Shown here piece after piece: positions 17,810-29,384 of a stretch of DNA of 64,000 bases. The DNA comes from Roseateles depolymerans (GTDB taxonomy: Bacteria > Pseudomonadota > Gammaproteobacteria > Burkholderiales > Burkholderiaceae_C): assembly GCF_003387155.1 (NCBI RefSeq), contig NZ_QUMT01000004.1, positions 62,001 through 126,000 of the forward strand. Reading direction: 5' to 3'. Made by a program: the position numbers and the translations under genes. A model generated the notes under the pieces. It was not told where the DNA came from, searched no databases, and saw only the letters and a program-made list of their open reading frames with translations. Numbering within the stretch: the stretch's first letter is position 1; each line of letters opens with the position of its first letter.

Positions 17810-18475
17810 TCAGCCCTGCATGAACTGCATCTGCGTGCCGGCCAGCTCAATCACGTCGCCGTTCTTGAGCGGGACCGATTCAGCGGCCAGCGGCGCGCCG
17901 TTCACCACGGGCCGGGAGACCCCTTCCACGTGGGCAAACACATACCCGCTGGGGCGCTTGGTGATGGAGGCGACCTGGACGCCAGGCTTGCCGACGGTGG
18001 TGACCACCTTGGACAGCGCCACCTCGCGGCCTGCAGCCGGACCATTGAGCACCTTGATGGCAGCCGGCGCGGCAGTCGCCGCCGGGGCGCCGCCACCCAG
18101 CCCGCCGAAGGACGAGGGCAGACCGAAACCGCTGCTGGGGGCCGTCTGGCCCGGGCGCAGGATCATGGTCTTTTCGTAGTCGGCGTTGTCCTCGACCAGA
18201 TACTTGATCTTGTACTTGCCCACTTCAATGACGTCGCCGTGGGACAGCAGCTGCTTCTTCACAGCCTTGCCATTGATGTAGGTGCCGTTGGTGGAGTTCA
18301 GGTCTTCGATGAAGACGTCCGACCCAACCATCTGCATCACGGCATGCTCACCGCTGACGGCGAGGTTGTCGATCACGATGTCGTTGTAGGGGCGCCGACC
18401 CAGCGTGGTCTTGTCCTTGGTGACTTGCACCTCTTTGATCACCACACCGTCGAGCGAAACCACCAGTTTGCCCAT
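17810..18475 (-). CDS. FHA domain protein with a second degenerate FHA-like domain
   Basis: A 221-residue cytoplasmic protein. The N-terminal FHA domain has the phosphothreonine-binding set G26-R27, S41-x-x-H44 and N60-STNG64 in LNSTNGTYING. A Gly/Ala/Pro-rich linker (about residues 108-140) leads to a C-terminal segment that looks like a second FHA fold (GREVALSKVVTTVGKPG ... RPVVNGAPLAAESVPLKNGDVIELAG) but lacks the Arg and Ser-x-x-His of the binding site. It follows the phosphatase gene by 39 bp and would read out phosphorylation by the kinase encoded upstream. Confidence 0.92.
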   Translation of the reverse strand: MGKLVVSLDGVVIKEVQVTKDKTTLGRRPYNDIVIDNLAVSGEHAVMQMVGSDVFIEDLNSTNGTYINGKAVKKQLLSHGDVIEVGKYKIKYLVEDNADYEKTMILRPGQTAPSSGFGLPSSFGGLGGGAPAATAAPAAIKVLNGPAAGREVALSKVVTTVGKPGVQVASITKRPSGYVFAHVEGVSRPVVNGAPLAAESVPLKNGDVIELAGTQMQFMQG

Positions 18476-18514
18476 CTTTGACCTCGTGTCCTGTCTATAG
18501 TTGTGATGGCGCGC

Positions 18515-19309
18515 TCAGCGACGCCCGTGGTTACGACTGAAGGGCCACCATGCCCACGGCTTGGTACGACTTTCCGCGCGAACCAGAACGATCGCAATAT
18601 TATCCTTGCCGCCCATGTCATTGGCGGCGTCCACCAGCGCCTGCGCAGCCTCGGGAAGATCCGGGTGACTTTGCAGGATTTGTGCGACGGAGGCGTCATC
18701 CACCATATCAGACAGCCCGTCGCTGCACAGCAGGATCTCGTCGCCGGGTTGCAGTTCATGCTGGTGGATTTCCAGCATGACGGTGTCTTCCACCCCCACC
18801 GCCCGGGTCACCAGATTCTTGTTGCTGGAAAACACCGCTTCTTCAGGCGTAAGCAGACCAGCATCGATCTGCTCTTGCAGTAACGAATGGTCTCTCGTCA
18901 TCTGGACGAGTTGCCCGTCCCGCAGGCGGTAAGCGCGAGAATCGCCCACATGCCCCAGCAGCACACTTTGCTCCCGAAACACGGCCACCACCAGCGTCGT
19001 GCCCATGCCGGCATAACGCGGATTGGTATTGGCGGCGTTGAAGATGGCGCGGTTGGCGTTGTCCACGCAGATGTCCATCGCACGGCGTACATCGGCATCG
19101 GAGGCATGCTGCCCGGCTTCGGCCAGCCAGCGACCGAGTTCCGCCTTGATGAAGGACGTCAGCATCTGGCTGGCGACTTCACCGGCGTTGTAACCACCCA
19201 TGCCGTCCGCGAGAACAGCCAGGCCGACGCCTGGATCCAGGGCGATCGAGTCTTCATTGTTGTCGCGCACTCGTCCGGTGTCGGTGGCGCTGAAGAACTC
19301 CAGGGTCAT
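18515..19309 (-). CDS. PP2C-family Ser/Thr protein phosphatase (Stp1/PppA-like)
   Basis: A 264-residue metal-dependent phosphatase. Motifs are RDNNED (D20), LADGMGG (D35-G36), GHVGDSRAYRL, LLCSDGLSDMV and GGKDNIAIVLV, giving a full metal-binding set. Such enzymes reverse the action of bacterial Hanks-type kinases. The start overlaps the end of the kinase gene by four bases (ATGA), which indicates translational coupling. Confidence 0.95.
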   Translation of the reverse strand: MTLEFFSATDTGRVRDNNEDSIALDPGVGLAVLADGMGGYNAGEVASQMLTSFIKAELGRWLAEAGQHASDADVRRAMDICVDNANRAIFNAANTNPRYAGMGTTLVVAVFREQSVLLGHVGDSRAYRLRDGQLVQMTRDHSLLQEQIDAGLLTPEEAVFSSNKNLVTRAVGVEDTVMLEIHQHELQPGDEILLCSDGLSDMVDDASVAQILQSHPDLPEAAQALVDAANDMGGKDNIAIVLVRAESRTKPWAWWPFSRNHGRR

Positions 19310-20433
19310 GTCTTGCGGGCGGGATCGTCTGGGGGAGGATGATTGTGCACCGCCGCGCTGCTGCGCAGGCGTAAAGTTTCCTCGAAAGCCAGCCCCGCTG
19401 TCGGGGGGGTTGTGGTGGGATCGCCCTCATCGGTGCGCTTTGCGCTCCCACCTGCGGGGGATGCTGAAACGTCGCCCCGGCTGTTGGCCAGACCGACCGG
19501 AAGGTCGGCCAGGACCGCTTCCAGGTCCTGCGCCAGTTGCTCACCGGACTGATAGCGAAGTTCAGGCCGCTTTTCAAGCGACAACGCCACCACCATGGCC
19601 AGCGACTCCGGCAGTTCCTGGCGGTACAGACGGACGTCGGGCGGGGGCTGGTTGGCGATTTGATGCATCAGGGACGCCATGGACTCCGATTGATGGGGCA
19701 GATGCCCTGTCAAAAGCTGAAACAACATGACGCCTAAAGAATACAGGTCGCTGCGGCCATCCACCTTCAATCCGGCCAACTGTTCCGGGGACATGTAGGA
19801 GGGGGTGCCCAGGACCAGCCCGGTCCGGGTGCGGCTGCCGTCCGCCACGCGGGCGATGCCGAAATCCATGATCTTCACGCTGCCGGTGGGCCGGTCGAGC
19901 ATGACGTTGGCCGGTTTGATGTCCCGGTGCACCACCCCGTGGCTGTGGGCGTAGTGAAGCGCCCGCGCGAGCCGGGCGCCCAGCAGCAGCACCTCGCGCA
20001 GGGGCAGGCGCTGGCTTTCGCGGGTGTAGTGGCTCAGGTCGTGCCCGACCACCAGTTCCATCGCGATCCAGGTGTCGCCGCCACTTTCGCCAGCATCGAG
20101 CACCCGTAGGATGTCCGGATGCGTCAGATGCAGAGCCGCGCTGGCTTCGCGGATGAAGCGCTCGCGCACATCCACCAGGTCTTCCGGCGCGAACTCGCGC
20201 TGCAGGGACAGCCGCTTGATGGCGACCGAACCGCCGCTGCGCCGGTCCACCGCCTGGTGGACCTTGGCCATGGCGCCCCGACCGATTTCCTGGCCGAGCT
20301 CATAGTTGTCCAGCCGGGAGCCGGCCCACCGGGGCATGGGCTGCGTGGTCTGCAGCGCGCTGGGCAGGTCCTCCACCGCCGGCGGCGGAAGGGATCGTCC
20401 CAGCAATCGCTTGAAGAACCCTGCAGCGGTCAT
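19306..20433 (-). CDS. Hanks-type Ser/Thr protein kinase
   Basis: A 375-residue kinase. Landmarks are the glycine loop IGRGAMAKVHQ (from residue 50), Lys73 in VAIKRL, the catalytic loop H169-R170-D171-IKPANVM, D190-FG and the SPEQL segment. There is no membrane helix or PASTA region after the kinase domain, so it should be cytoplasmic; the last about 80 residues are Pro/Ser/Thr-rich. It is co-transcribed with the phosphatase and FHA genes. The trio resembles PpkA/PppA/Fha of type VI secretion, but no such genes are present. Confidence 0.95.
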   Translation of the reverse strand: MTAAGFFKRLLGRSLPPPAVEDLPSALQTTQPMPRWAGSRLDNYELGQEIGRGAMAKVHQAVDRRSGGSVAIKRLSLQREFAPEDLVDVRERFIREASAALHLTHPDILRVLDAGESGGDTWIAMELVVGHDLSHYTRESQRLPLREVLLLGARLARALHYAHSHGVVHRDIKPANVMLDRPTGSVKIMDFGIARVADGSRTRTGLVLGTPSYMSPEQLAGLKVDGRSDLYSLGVMLFQLLTGHLPHQSESMASLMHQIANQPPPDVRLYRQELPESLAMVVALSLEKRPELRYQSGEQLAQDLEAVLADLPVGLANSRGDVSASPAGGSAKRTDEGDPTTTPPTAGLAFEETLRLRSSAAVHNHPPPDDPARKT

Positions 20434-20451
20434 GACATGGTGGTGCTTTCG

Positions 20452-21183
20452 TCAGGCTTGGGACGGGCGGCGGTTGGCCAGCATCTTGCCGATGCCCAGC
20501 ACCAGAAGGGCACCCACCACACCGGCGCCGTACTGAAGCCACGGCACCACCACCGTCGTGCCAGGCTTGCTGCCCGGCTGATCCAGAACCCAGCCCCGGA
20601 GGGCCGGATCCGTCACGAGCATCGTACCCGCAATCCAGCCCAGCAACATGGCGCCCAGGGTGATCACTGCGGGATAGCGGTCCATCAGTTTGATGACCAA
20701 CTGGCTGCCCCAGACGATGATGGGAATCGAGACCAGCAGGCCGAAGATCACCAAGATCAGCTGGTGATCGTGACCCGCCCCCTCGGCGGCACCGGCGATG
20801 GCGATCACGTTGTCCAGCGACATGACGAAATCAGCCACGATGACGGTCTTGACGGCCGCCCAGAGTTTGTCGCTGGCCTGGATGTTGGCGTGGTCGTCGT
20901 CCTCTTCCGGCAGCATCAGCTTGATGCCGATCCAGAACAGCAACAGGCCACCGACCAGCTTGAGGAACGGCAGTTGCAGCAGCTGCAGCGCAAAGAAAAT
21001 CAGCACCACCCGCAGGATGATGGCGCCCGCGGTCCCCCAGAGAATGCCCTGGGTGCGGAGCTTGGGTGGCAGCTTGCGGCAGGCCAGGGCGATCACGACG
21101 GCGTTATCGCCGCCGAGCAGGATGTCGATCGCGATGATCTGGAGAACCGCCAGCCAGAACGGGGCGTGGAGAAGCATGTCCAT
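20452..21183 (-). CDS. TerC family membrane protein (YjbE-type)
   Basis: A 243-residue integral membrane protein with about seven helices. The TerC motifs are IAIDILLGGDNAVVIALA near the N-terminus and VIVADFVMSLDNVIAIAGA in the second half, with an acidic loop LPEEDDDHAN between them. It is shorter than the first TerC protein in the window and belongs to the YjbE branch, usually annotated as a putative metal transporter. It is encoded 18 bp upstream of the kinase gene on the same strand, so it may be the first gene of that operon. No yybP-ykoY motif is visible upstream. Confidence 0.92.
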   Translation of the reverse strand: MDMLLHAPFWLAVLQIIAIDILLGGDNAVVIALACRKLPPKLRTQGILWGTAGAIILRVVLIFFALQLLQLPFLKLVGGLLLFWIGIKLMLPEEDDDHANIQASDKLWAAVKTVIVADFVMSLDNVIAIAGAAEGAGHDHQLILVIFGLLVSIPIIVWGSQLVIKLMDRYPAVITLGAMLLGWIAGTMLVTDPALRGWVLDQPGSKPGTTVVVPWLQYGAGVVGALLVLGIGKMLANRRPSQA

Positions 21184-21255
21184 AAGCGAAGACCTGCTGG
21201 ATGCGACGTCAGGCGCCCATCCAGTGTAGAGCGGTTGCGGGATGCAAACGACAGA

Positions 21256-21273
21256 AGGGGCCTTGCGGCCCCT
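21256..21273 (-). terminator. Terminator downstream of sucD
   Basis: AGGGGCC and GGCCCCT flank a TTGC loop (21256-21273), followed on the minus strand by TTCTGTCGTTTG. It lies about 100 bp past the sucD stop. Confidence 0.65.
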
Positions 21274-21375
21274 CCTGGATCGTTGGCGGAAGCTGACGCA
21301 TTGTCCGCGCCCGCCCCACAGGTTTCCGATGCGTGGAACTACGCACCAGACGAACCTGCAGGTTTTTCCTGTCGC

Positions 21376-22269
<894 letters not shown>

Positions 22270-22296
22270 GTCGTATTCCTTGGCTGGGTCTTCGGC

Positions 22297-23457
<1,161 letters not shown>

Positions 23458-23936
23458 AGGGAGGTCTCGCTTGATGAATGATCAGGAAGAGAAAGCCGAG
23501 GCCGCGGCGCGAGCGTGGCACTGGCTCGGGTATTGGGTTTGCCGGGTCACGGCGATGGTCAAGGCCATGGGCGCGGACCCAGAGAGTCCGGCGGACCAAT
23601 GGACCAAACCGTCGGCAATGCGACGACCCAGCCAGTGGCGTGCGGAGGTGGCGATGGAAGACATAGACCCGATGCAAACACGCAAAAACAGGCCCGCGGC
23701 CAAGGGCGAGCGGGCAGCTTGCGAAGCCGCCAATGTAGCATGCTGCATAGCATCAAGGCTTTCACGGGAATGACACGCGCCCGCAGATGCCTGAATTAGG
23801 GGCATGGCACCACCGCAAAAAGGGCAAGAGTGGGCGGATGGCGTTCACCATGCTGCGGGGTGGTGCGCGGACGTTGGGGGTGGGCTCACGCGGCAGGCTT
23901 GGGCGGCAAGCCGAAGCGTGTGGCGCGGCTGAGGGA
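23458..23936. other. Intergenic region between recX and sucC
   Basis: A 479-base stretch with no frame that looks coding by codon usage. It must hold the sucCD promoter and leader. Some related bacteria have a small DUF2889 gene here; I found no trace of one. Confidence 0.5.
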
Positions 23937-24653
23937 TCAGCTAGCGGCGGGATCCGCGCCGAAATCCGCGTCGCCATCCGCGTCGCCATCCGAGTTGGAA
24001 TGCATCGCGGCGAGTGCAGCCCGCACCGCTCGGATGGCCCGTCGGGCCACATCAGACTGGAATCCGCGCCCCATCAGGAAGCGCATCTGGCGGGCCTCCT
24101 GGGCGGCATCCCACGGCAGCGCAGCACTGAACTTGCGGCGCAGCACCTCGCAGGCCCGGTCCAGTTCCGTGCCGGACAGCGCTGACCGCTGCTCGGCATC
24201 CAGGCTCAGCCCATGCTGGGCCAGTTCCTGCTCGATACGGCGCTGGCCCCAGCGCGACGCACGGGCGTTGAGCCGGGACTCCACGAAGCGGGATTCATCC
24301 AGATAGCCCTGCTGACGGAGCCAGACCAGGACCTCGTCGACCTGTTGCTCGATATGCGCCGGGTCGGGGACTTCTTCAGACGCCGCATCGATCGGTTCGT
24401 GGAGCTCTGCATCGTGCGCTTCATGGTGCGCTTCATAAGACGCTCCATCGAACGTCTCATCGGGTCGCCGCCGCCGTGCAGTTCGCTTGCCGAGGACGCC
24501 ACTGGAACGGTCATCGGTCTTTGCGCCGCCCGTGCTGGCGGCGCTCGACATCGCAATCCGGCCCAGTTTGCGCCGCAGCTCCAGTTCGCTGTGGTCTCGC
24601 TGGGCCAGCAGGGTGACGGCCCGCGCTCTGAGAGAGAGCGGCTGACGCGTCAC
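23937..24653 (-). CDS. recX: Regulatory protein RecX with a large insertion
   Basis: A 238-residue RecX, which binds RecA filaments and limits recombinase activity. The core is recognisable: LRARAVTLLAQRDHSELELRRKL at the N-terminus, LVWLRQQGYLDESRFVESRL, RWGQRRIEQELAQHGL, and RQMRFLMGRGFQSDVARRAI. Between the first repeat and the second is an insertion of about 60 residues rich in Ser, Arg, His and acidic residues (roughly 35-95), and the C-terminus ends in a repetitive Asp/Gly/Ala tail. Typical RecX proteins are about 150-170 residues. It lies nine bases past the recA stop. Confidence 0.93.
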   Translation of the reverse strand: MTRQPLSLRARAVTLLAQRDHSELELRRKLGRIAMSSAASTGGAKTDDRSSGVLGKRTARRRRPDETFDGASYEAHHEAHDAELHEPIDAASEEVPDPAHIEQQVDEVLVWLRQQGYLDESRFVESRLNARASRWGQRRIEQELAQHGLSLDAEQRSALSGTELDRACEVLRRKFSAALPWDAAQEARQMRFLMGRGFQSDVARRAIRAVRAALAAMHSNSDGDADGDADFGADPAAS

Positions 24654-24662
24654 AGCCGCTCC

Positions 24663-25706
<1,044 letters not shown>

Positions 25707-25745
25707 GAAGCATCTCCAAGTAGCTGCGGCGGATTATGGCCCAAT

Positions 25746-25761
25746 CTGTATATCTGTACAG
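25746..25761 (-). promoter_or_regulatory. LexA (SOS) box of recA
   Basis: CTGTATATCTGTACAG fits CTGT-N8-ACAG exactly, centred about 47 bp upstream of the recA ATG. This is the proteobacterial SOS box and the expected LexA operator. Confidence 0.9.
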
Positions 25762-25965
25762 TGGTTTTGTCGCCGCGCCGCAGCGGTTGCAATGAAGGCA
25801 TCGTAGACATTCTCTGGCTCATGGCGTGAGCCACCCCAACGAATCCCGTCGAAAGTCTGTGGGCGGCTCCCGAGTCGGGAGGATGGCCCAGACTCGCAAA
25901 TGCCTACTCCCACCTTGGCGTCCCATCCCTAGAATGGGCTGATTCAAGAAGAACGGGAGACATCG

Positions 25966-26637
25966 ATGCGCATCCTGATAGCCGAGGACGACCAGGTGCT
26001 GGCCGACGGCCTGCTGCGCTCGCTGCGGGCCTCCGGTTGCGCTGCCGATCAGGTGAGCAGCGGTACCGAGGCCGATGCGGCACTGGCCTCCCATGAATTC
26101 GACCTGCTGATCCTGGACCTGGGCCTGCCCCGCATGCATGGCCTGGAGGTGCTGCGACGGCTTCGCGCCCGCGGATCGGCCGTGCCGGTGTTGATCCTGA
26201 CGGCCGCCGACAGCATCGAGGAGCGGGTCAAGGGGCTGGACCTGGGCGCCGACGACTACATGGCCAAGCCGTTCTCGCTGCAGGAGCTGGAAGCCCGGGT
26301 GAGAGCCCTGACCCGCCGCGGCCTGGGCACGGCCTCCAGCGTCATCAAGCATGGGCCATTGAGCTTCGACGCCACCGGTCGCGTCGCCTACATCAACGAC
26401 CAGATGGTGGAACTCTCGGCGCGGGAGCTGTCGCTGCTGGAAGTGCTGCTGCAGCGCGCGGGCCGGCTGGTCAGCAAGGACCAACTGGTCGAGCGGCTGT
26501 GCGAGTGGGGCGAGGAAGTCAGCAACAACGCCATCGAGGTCTACATCCACCGCCTGCGCAAGAAAATCGAGCAGGGCCCGATCCGCATCGCCACGGTCCG
26601 AGGGCTGGGCTACTGCCTTGAAAAGATCCCCGGCTAA
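25966..26637 (+). CDS. OmpR-family response regulator (QseB/TctD type)
   Basis: A 223-residue transcription factor. Receiver domain with acidic pocket E7-D8-D9, phospho-acceptor D51 in LLILDLGLP, and conserved Lys in DDYMAKPF; then a winged-helix DNA-binding domain ending with IRIATVRGLGYCLEK. It is followed after about 80 bp by its sensor kinase gene. The signal is unknown; resemblance to TctD/QseB suggests nutrient or envelope sensing only loosely. Confidence 0.95.
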   Translation: MRILIAEDDQVLADGLLRSLRASGCAADQVSSGTEADAALASHEFDLLILDLGLPRMHGLEVLRRLRARGSAVPVLILTAADSIEERVKGLDLGADDYMAKPFSLQELEARVRALTRRGLGTASSVIKHGPLSFDATGRVAYINDQMVELSARELSLLEVLLQRAGRLVSKDQLVERLCEWGEEVSNNAIEVYIHRLRKKIEQGPIRIATVRGLGYCLEKIPG

Positions 26638-26715
26638 GAAGCCCCGGTGCGGCGGGGTACGCTCCGGCCCCTGCCCCATTCGCCGCCCCATCGGCCTCGC
26701 GTGCGGGAAGCCGGC

Positions 26716-28203
26716 ATGAGCGCCTCCAGCGGCCACCGCTCCCTCTTCGGCGAGATCCTCGACTGGATGCTCGCCCCGCTGCTGGTCATCTGGCCGATCA
26801 GCGTCGCCCTGACCTGGCTGGTCGCCCAGGGCATTGCCAACAAGCCCTACGACCGGGAACTCGGCGAGATGGCCCGCACCCTGGGCCTGCAGGTGGCCAC
26901 CGAGCCGGGCCCGGGAGACCTGCCCAAGGGCCGCTCCCGCTATGCGCTGGCCCCGGAAGCCGCCGCGCTGCTGCGGGCCGACGAGTCCGACACCATCTAC
27001 TACCAGGTGCTGGGCCTGCGCGGCGAGCTGCTCAGCGGCGACCGCCACCTGGCCGTGCCCGAACGCGAGCCGCCGGTGGTGCCCTGGGAACTGCACTTTC
27101 GCGACGATGAGGTGAGCAACGAATCGGTGCGGGTGGCCTTCCTGTGGGTGGTCCCGGAAGGCATGGCCGGCAGTGACCGCATGATGCTGGTCCAGGTGGC
27201 GGAGACCCTGGGCAAGCGCTCACGGCTGACCAACGAGATCATCAAGGGCGTGATCCTGCCGCAGTTCGTCATCCTGCCGCTGGCGGTGCTGCTGGTGTGG
27301 CTGGCGCTGGCGCGGGGCATTGCGCCGCTCAATGAACTGCAGCGCCGCATCCGCTCGCGGGACAGCTCCGACCTGAGCCCGATCGACGAGCACCGCATTC
27401 CCGATGAAGTGGCGCCGCTGGTGCAGGCCATCAACGACCTGCTGGAGCGGCTGGACCAGTCCATCCGCGCCCAGAAGCACTTCCTGGCGGACGCGGCCCA
27501 TCAGCTCAAGACACCGCTGGCGGGGCTGCGCACCCAGGCGGAACTGGCGCAGCGCGAGATCGACGAGGGCCGCAGTTCGCCGGCGGATCTGCGGCGCTCG
27601 CTGCAGCAGATCGCGCTGTCCAGCCAGCGGGCGGCGCACATGGTCAACCAGTTGCTGGCCATGGCCCGCGCCGAAGACCAGGAACATGCGTCCCGACGCA
27701 GCGAGGTGAACCTGCCGACCCTGGCCATGGAAACCGTTCGGGACTTCGTGCCCCGAGCGATGGAAAAGCGCCTGGACCTGGGCTACGAAGGGCCGGAACC
27801 CGACCATGCGGGCCTGCGGCTGAACGGGCACCCGCTGCTGATCCGCGAGCTGATCCGCAACCTGGTGGACAACGCCCTGCTCTACACGCCGCCGGGCGGC
27901 ACGATCACGGTCCGGGTGGTGGAGGACCCGTTCGGCCAGGTGTGCGTGCTGCAGGTGGAGGACTCGGGCCCCGGCATCGCGGAGTCCGAACGGGAGAAGG
28001 TGTTCCAGCCCTTCTACCGGGCGCTCGGGACCGATGTGGACGGGTCAGGACTGGGCCTGGCCATCGTGCGCGAGATCGTGCAGCAGCATGAAGCGGACAT
28101 CAGCGTGGACGACACCCGTGCAAGGCGCCAGGCCGAGGCGGAGGGACAAGGCCCGGGGGCCCGCTTCACCATCCGCTTCCCGGCCCATCCGCATCGCGAC
28201 TGA
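26716..28203 (+). CDS. Sensor histidine kinase (TctE/QseC type)
   Basis: A 495-residue inner-membrane kinase. Two membrane helices flank a periplasmic region of about 150 residues (TctE_N-like), then HAMP, the H-box HFLADAAHQLKTPLAGLRTQAELAQ and ATPase boxes (LIRNLVDNALLYTPPGG, EDSGPGI, GSGLGLAIVREI). I chose ATG 26716 (MSASSGHRSLFG) because a GGGAAG element precedes it; the frame is open to 26647. It pairs with the response regulator just upstream. Confidence 0.93.
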   Translation: MSASSGHRSLFGEILDWMLAPLLVIWPISVALTWLVAQGIANKPYDRELGEMARTLGLQVATEPGPGDLPKGRSRYALAPEAAALLRADESDTIYYQVLGLRGELLSGDRHLAVPEREPPVVPWELHFRDDEVSNESVRVAFLWVVPEGMAGSDRMMLVQVAETLGKRSRLTNEIIKGVILPQFVILPLAVLLVWLALARGIAPLNELQRRIRSRDSSDLSPIDEHRIPDEVAPLVQAINDLLERLDQSIRAQKHFLADAAHQLKTPLAGLRTQAELAQREIDEGRSSPADLRRSLQQIALSSQRAAHMVNQLLAMARAEDQEHASRRSEVNLPTLAMETVRDFVPRAMEKRLDLGYEGPEPDHAGLRLNGHPLLIRELIRNLVDNALLYTPPGGTITVRVVEDPFGQVCVLQVEDSGPGIAESEREKVFQPFYRALGTDVDGSGLGLAIVREIVQQHEADISVDDTRARRQAEAEGQGPGARFTIRFPAHPHRD

Positions 28204-28229
28204 ACCGCGGGCGGCCGCTCTCTGGCCCG

Positions 28230-29384
28230 TCAGCGCTGCATCGCCCCCCGGCTGCGGGCAATCGACATCAGCATGCCCAGCGCCAGTCCCAGCGTCACCA
28301 TGGCGGTGCCGCCGTAGGAAATGAAGGGCAGCGGCACCCCCACCACCGGCAGAATGCCGGTCACCATGCCCATGTTCACGAACACGTAGGTGAAGAAGCT
28401 CAGGGTGATGGCGCCGGCCAGCAGCCGTGAGAACAGCGTGGGGGCCTCATGCGCGATGACCAGCCCCCGCAGGATCAGCGCGGTAAAGCCCACCAGCAGC
28501 CCCAGCGCCCCGACCAGGCCGAACTCCTCGCCATAGGCGGCAAAGATGAAGTCGGTCGTGCGTTCGGGGATGAATTCCAGATGGGTCTGGGTGCCCTTCA
28601 TGAAGCCCTTGCCGGTGACCCCGCCCGAGCCGATGGCGATCTCGCCCTGGATGATGTGGAAGCCCTTGCCCAGCGGATCCTTGGTCGGGTCCAGCAGCGT
28701 GCAGACGCGGTCCTTCTGGTATTCCTTCAGCACCACCCACTTCACGTCCGGCTGGCAGATGTGGTCCTCGCTCATCACCAGCGCCGTGATGCCGGCGCCG
28801 GCCAGCACCAGCGCGGGCAGGATCAGCTTCCAGGACAGGCCGGCAAAAAAGATCACGTACAGCCCGGCCGCCAGCACCAGCAGGGAGGTGCCCAGGTCCG
28901 GCTGCTTGGCAATCAGGCCCACAGGCACGGTCAGCAGCACGAAGGCGGCCACGAAGTCCGGCAGGCGCAACTGCCCTTCCCGCTTCTGGAACCACCAGGC
29001 CAGCATCAGCGGCATGGCGATCTTGAGAATCTCGGAGGGCTGGAACTCCACCCCCAGGCGGATCCAGCGGGTCGAGCCCTTCTTGGTGATGCCGAACAGC
29101 GCCACCGCCACCAGCAGGACAACGCCCACCGTGTAGAGCGGCACGGCCACCTGCATCAGCCGCTGCGGCGGCACCTGCGACACGACGAACAGCACCACCA
29201 GGGCCAGCACGCCGTTGCGCAGATGGTCGACGAAGCGGGTGCCGTGGTCATAACCGGCGGAGTACATGCACATCAGCCCCAGCCCCATGATCCAGAACAG
29301 GGCCAGCAGCAGCGGCAGGTCAAAGCCGGAGAACCAGGGCTTGAGGCGTTGCAGCCAGCTGGGCTTGCTGAAGACAGCACTCAT
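28230..29384 (-). CDS. rodA: Rod shape peptidoglycan glycosyltransferase RodA
   Basis: A 384-residue SEDS-family polymerase with ten membrane helices that builds glycan strands for cell elongation together with PBP2. Recognised blocks include STRWIRLGVEFQPSEILKIAMPL, AKQPDLGTSLLVLAAGLY and the C-terminal GVPLPFISYGGTAMVTLG. Its start overlaps the PBP2 stop by four bases. Confidence 0.97.
   Translation of the reverse strand: MSAVFSKPSWLQRLKPWFSGFDLPLLLALFWIMGLGLMCMYSAGYDHGTRFVDHLRNGVLALVVLFVVSQVPPQRLMQVAVPLYTVGVVLLVAVALFGITKKGSTRWIRLGVEFQPSEILKIAMPLMLAWWFQKREGQLRLPDFVAAFVLLTVPVGLIAKQPDLGTSLLVLAAGLYVIFFAGLSWKLILPALVLAGAGITALVMSEDHICQPDVKWVVLKEYQKDRVCTLLDPTKDPLGKGFHIIQGEIAIGSGGVTGKGFMKGTQTHLEFIPERTTDFIFAAYGEEFGLVGALGLLVGFTALILRGLVIAHEAPTLFSRLLAGAITLSFFTYVFVNMGMVTGILPVVGVPLPFISYGGTAMVTLGLALGMLMSIARSRGAMQR

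Noticed and set aside
17810-20433. Kinase/phosphatase/FHA unit as part of a type VI secretion cluster
   Set aside because: No Tss genes are present in 64 kb; the FHA protein is also shorter than TagH/Fha1.
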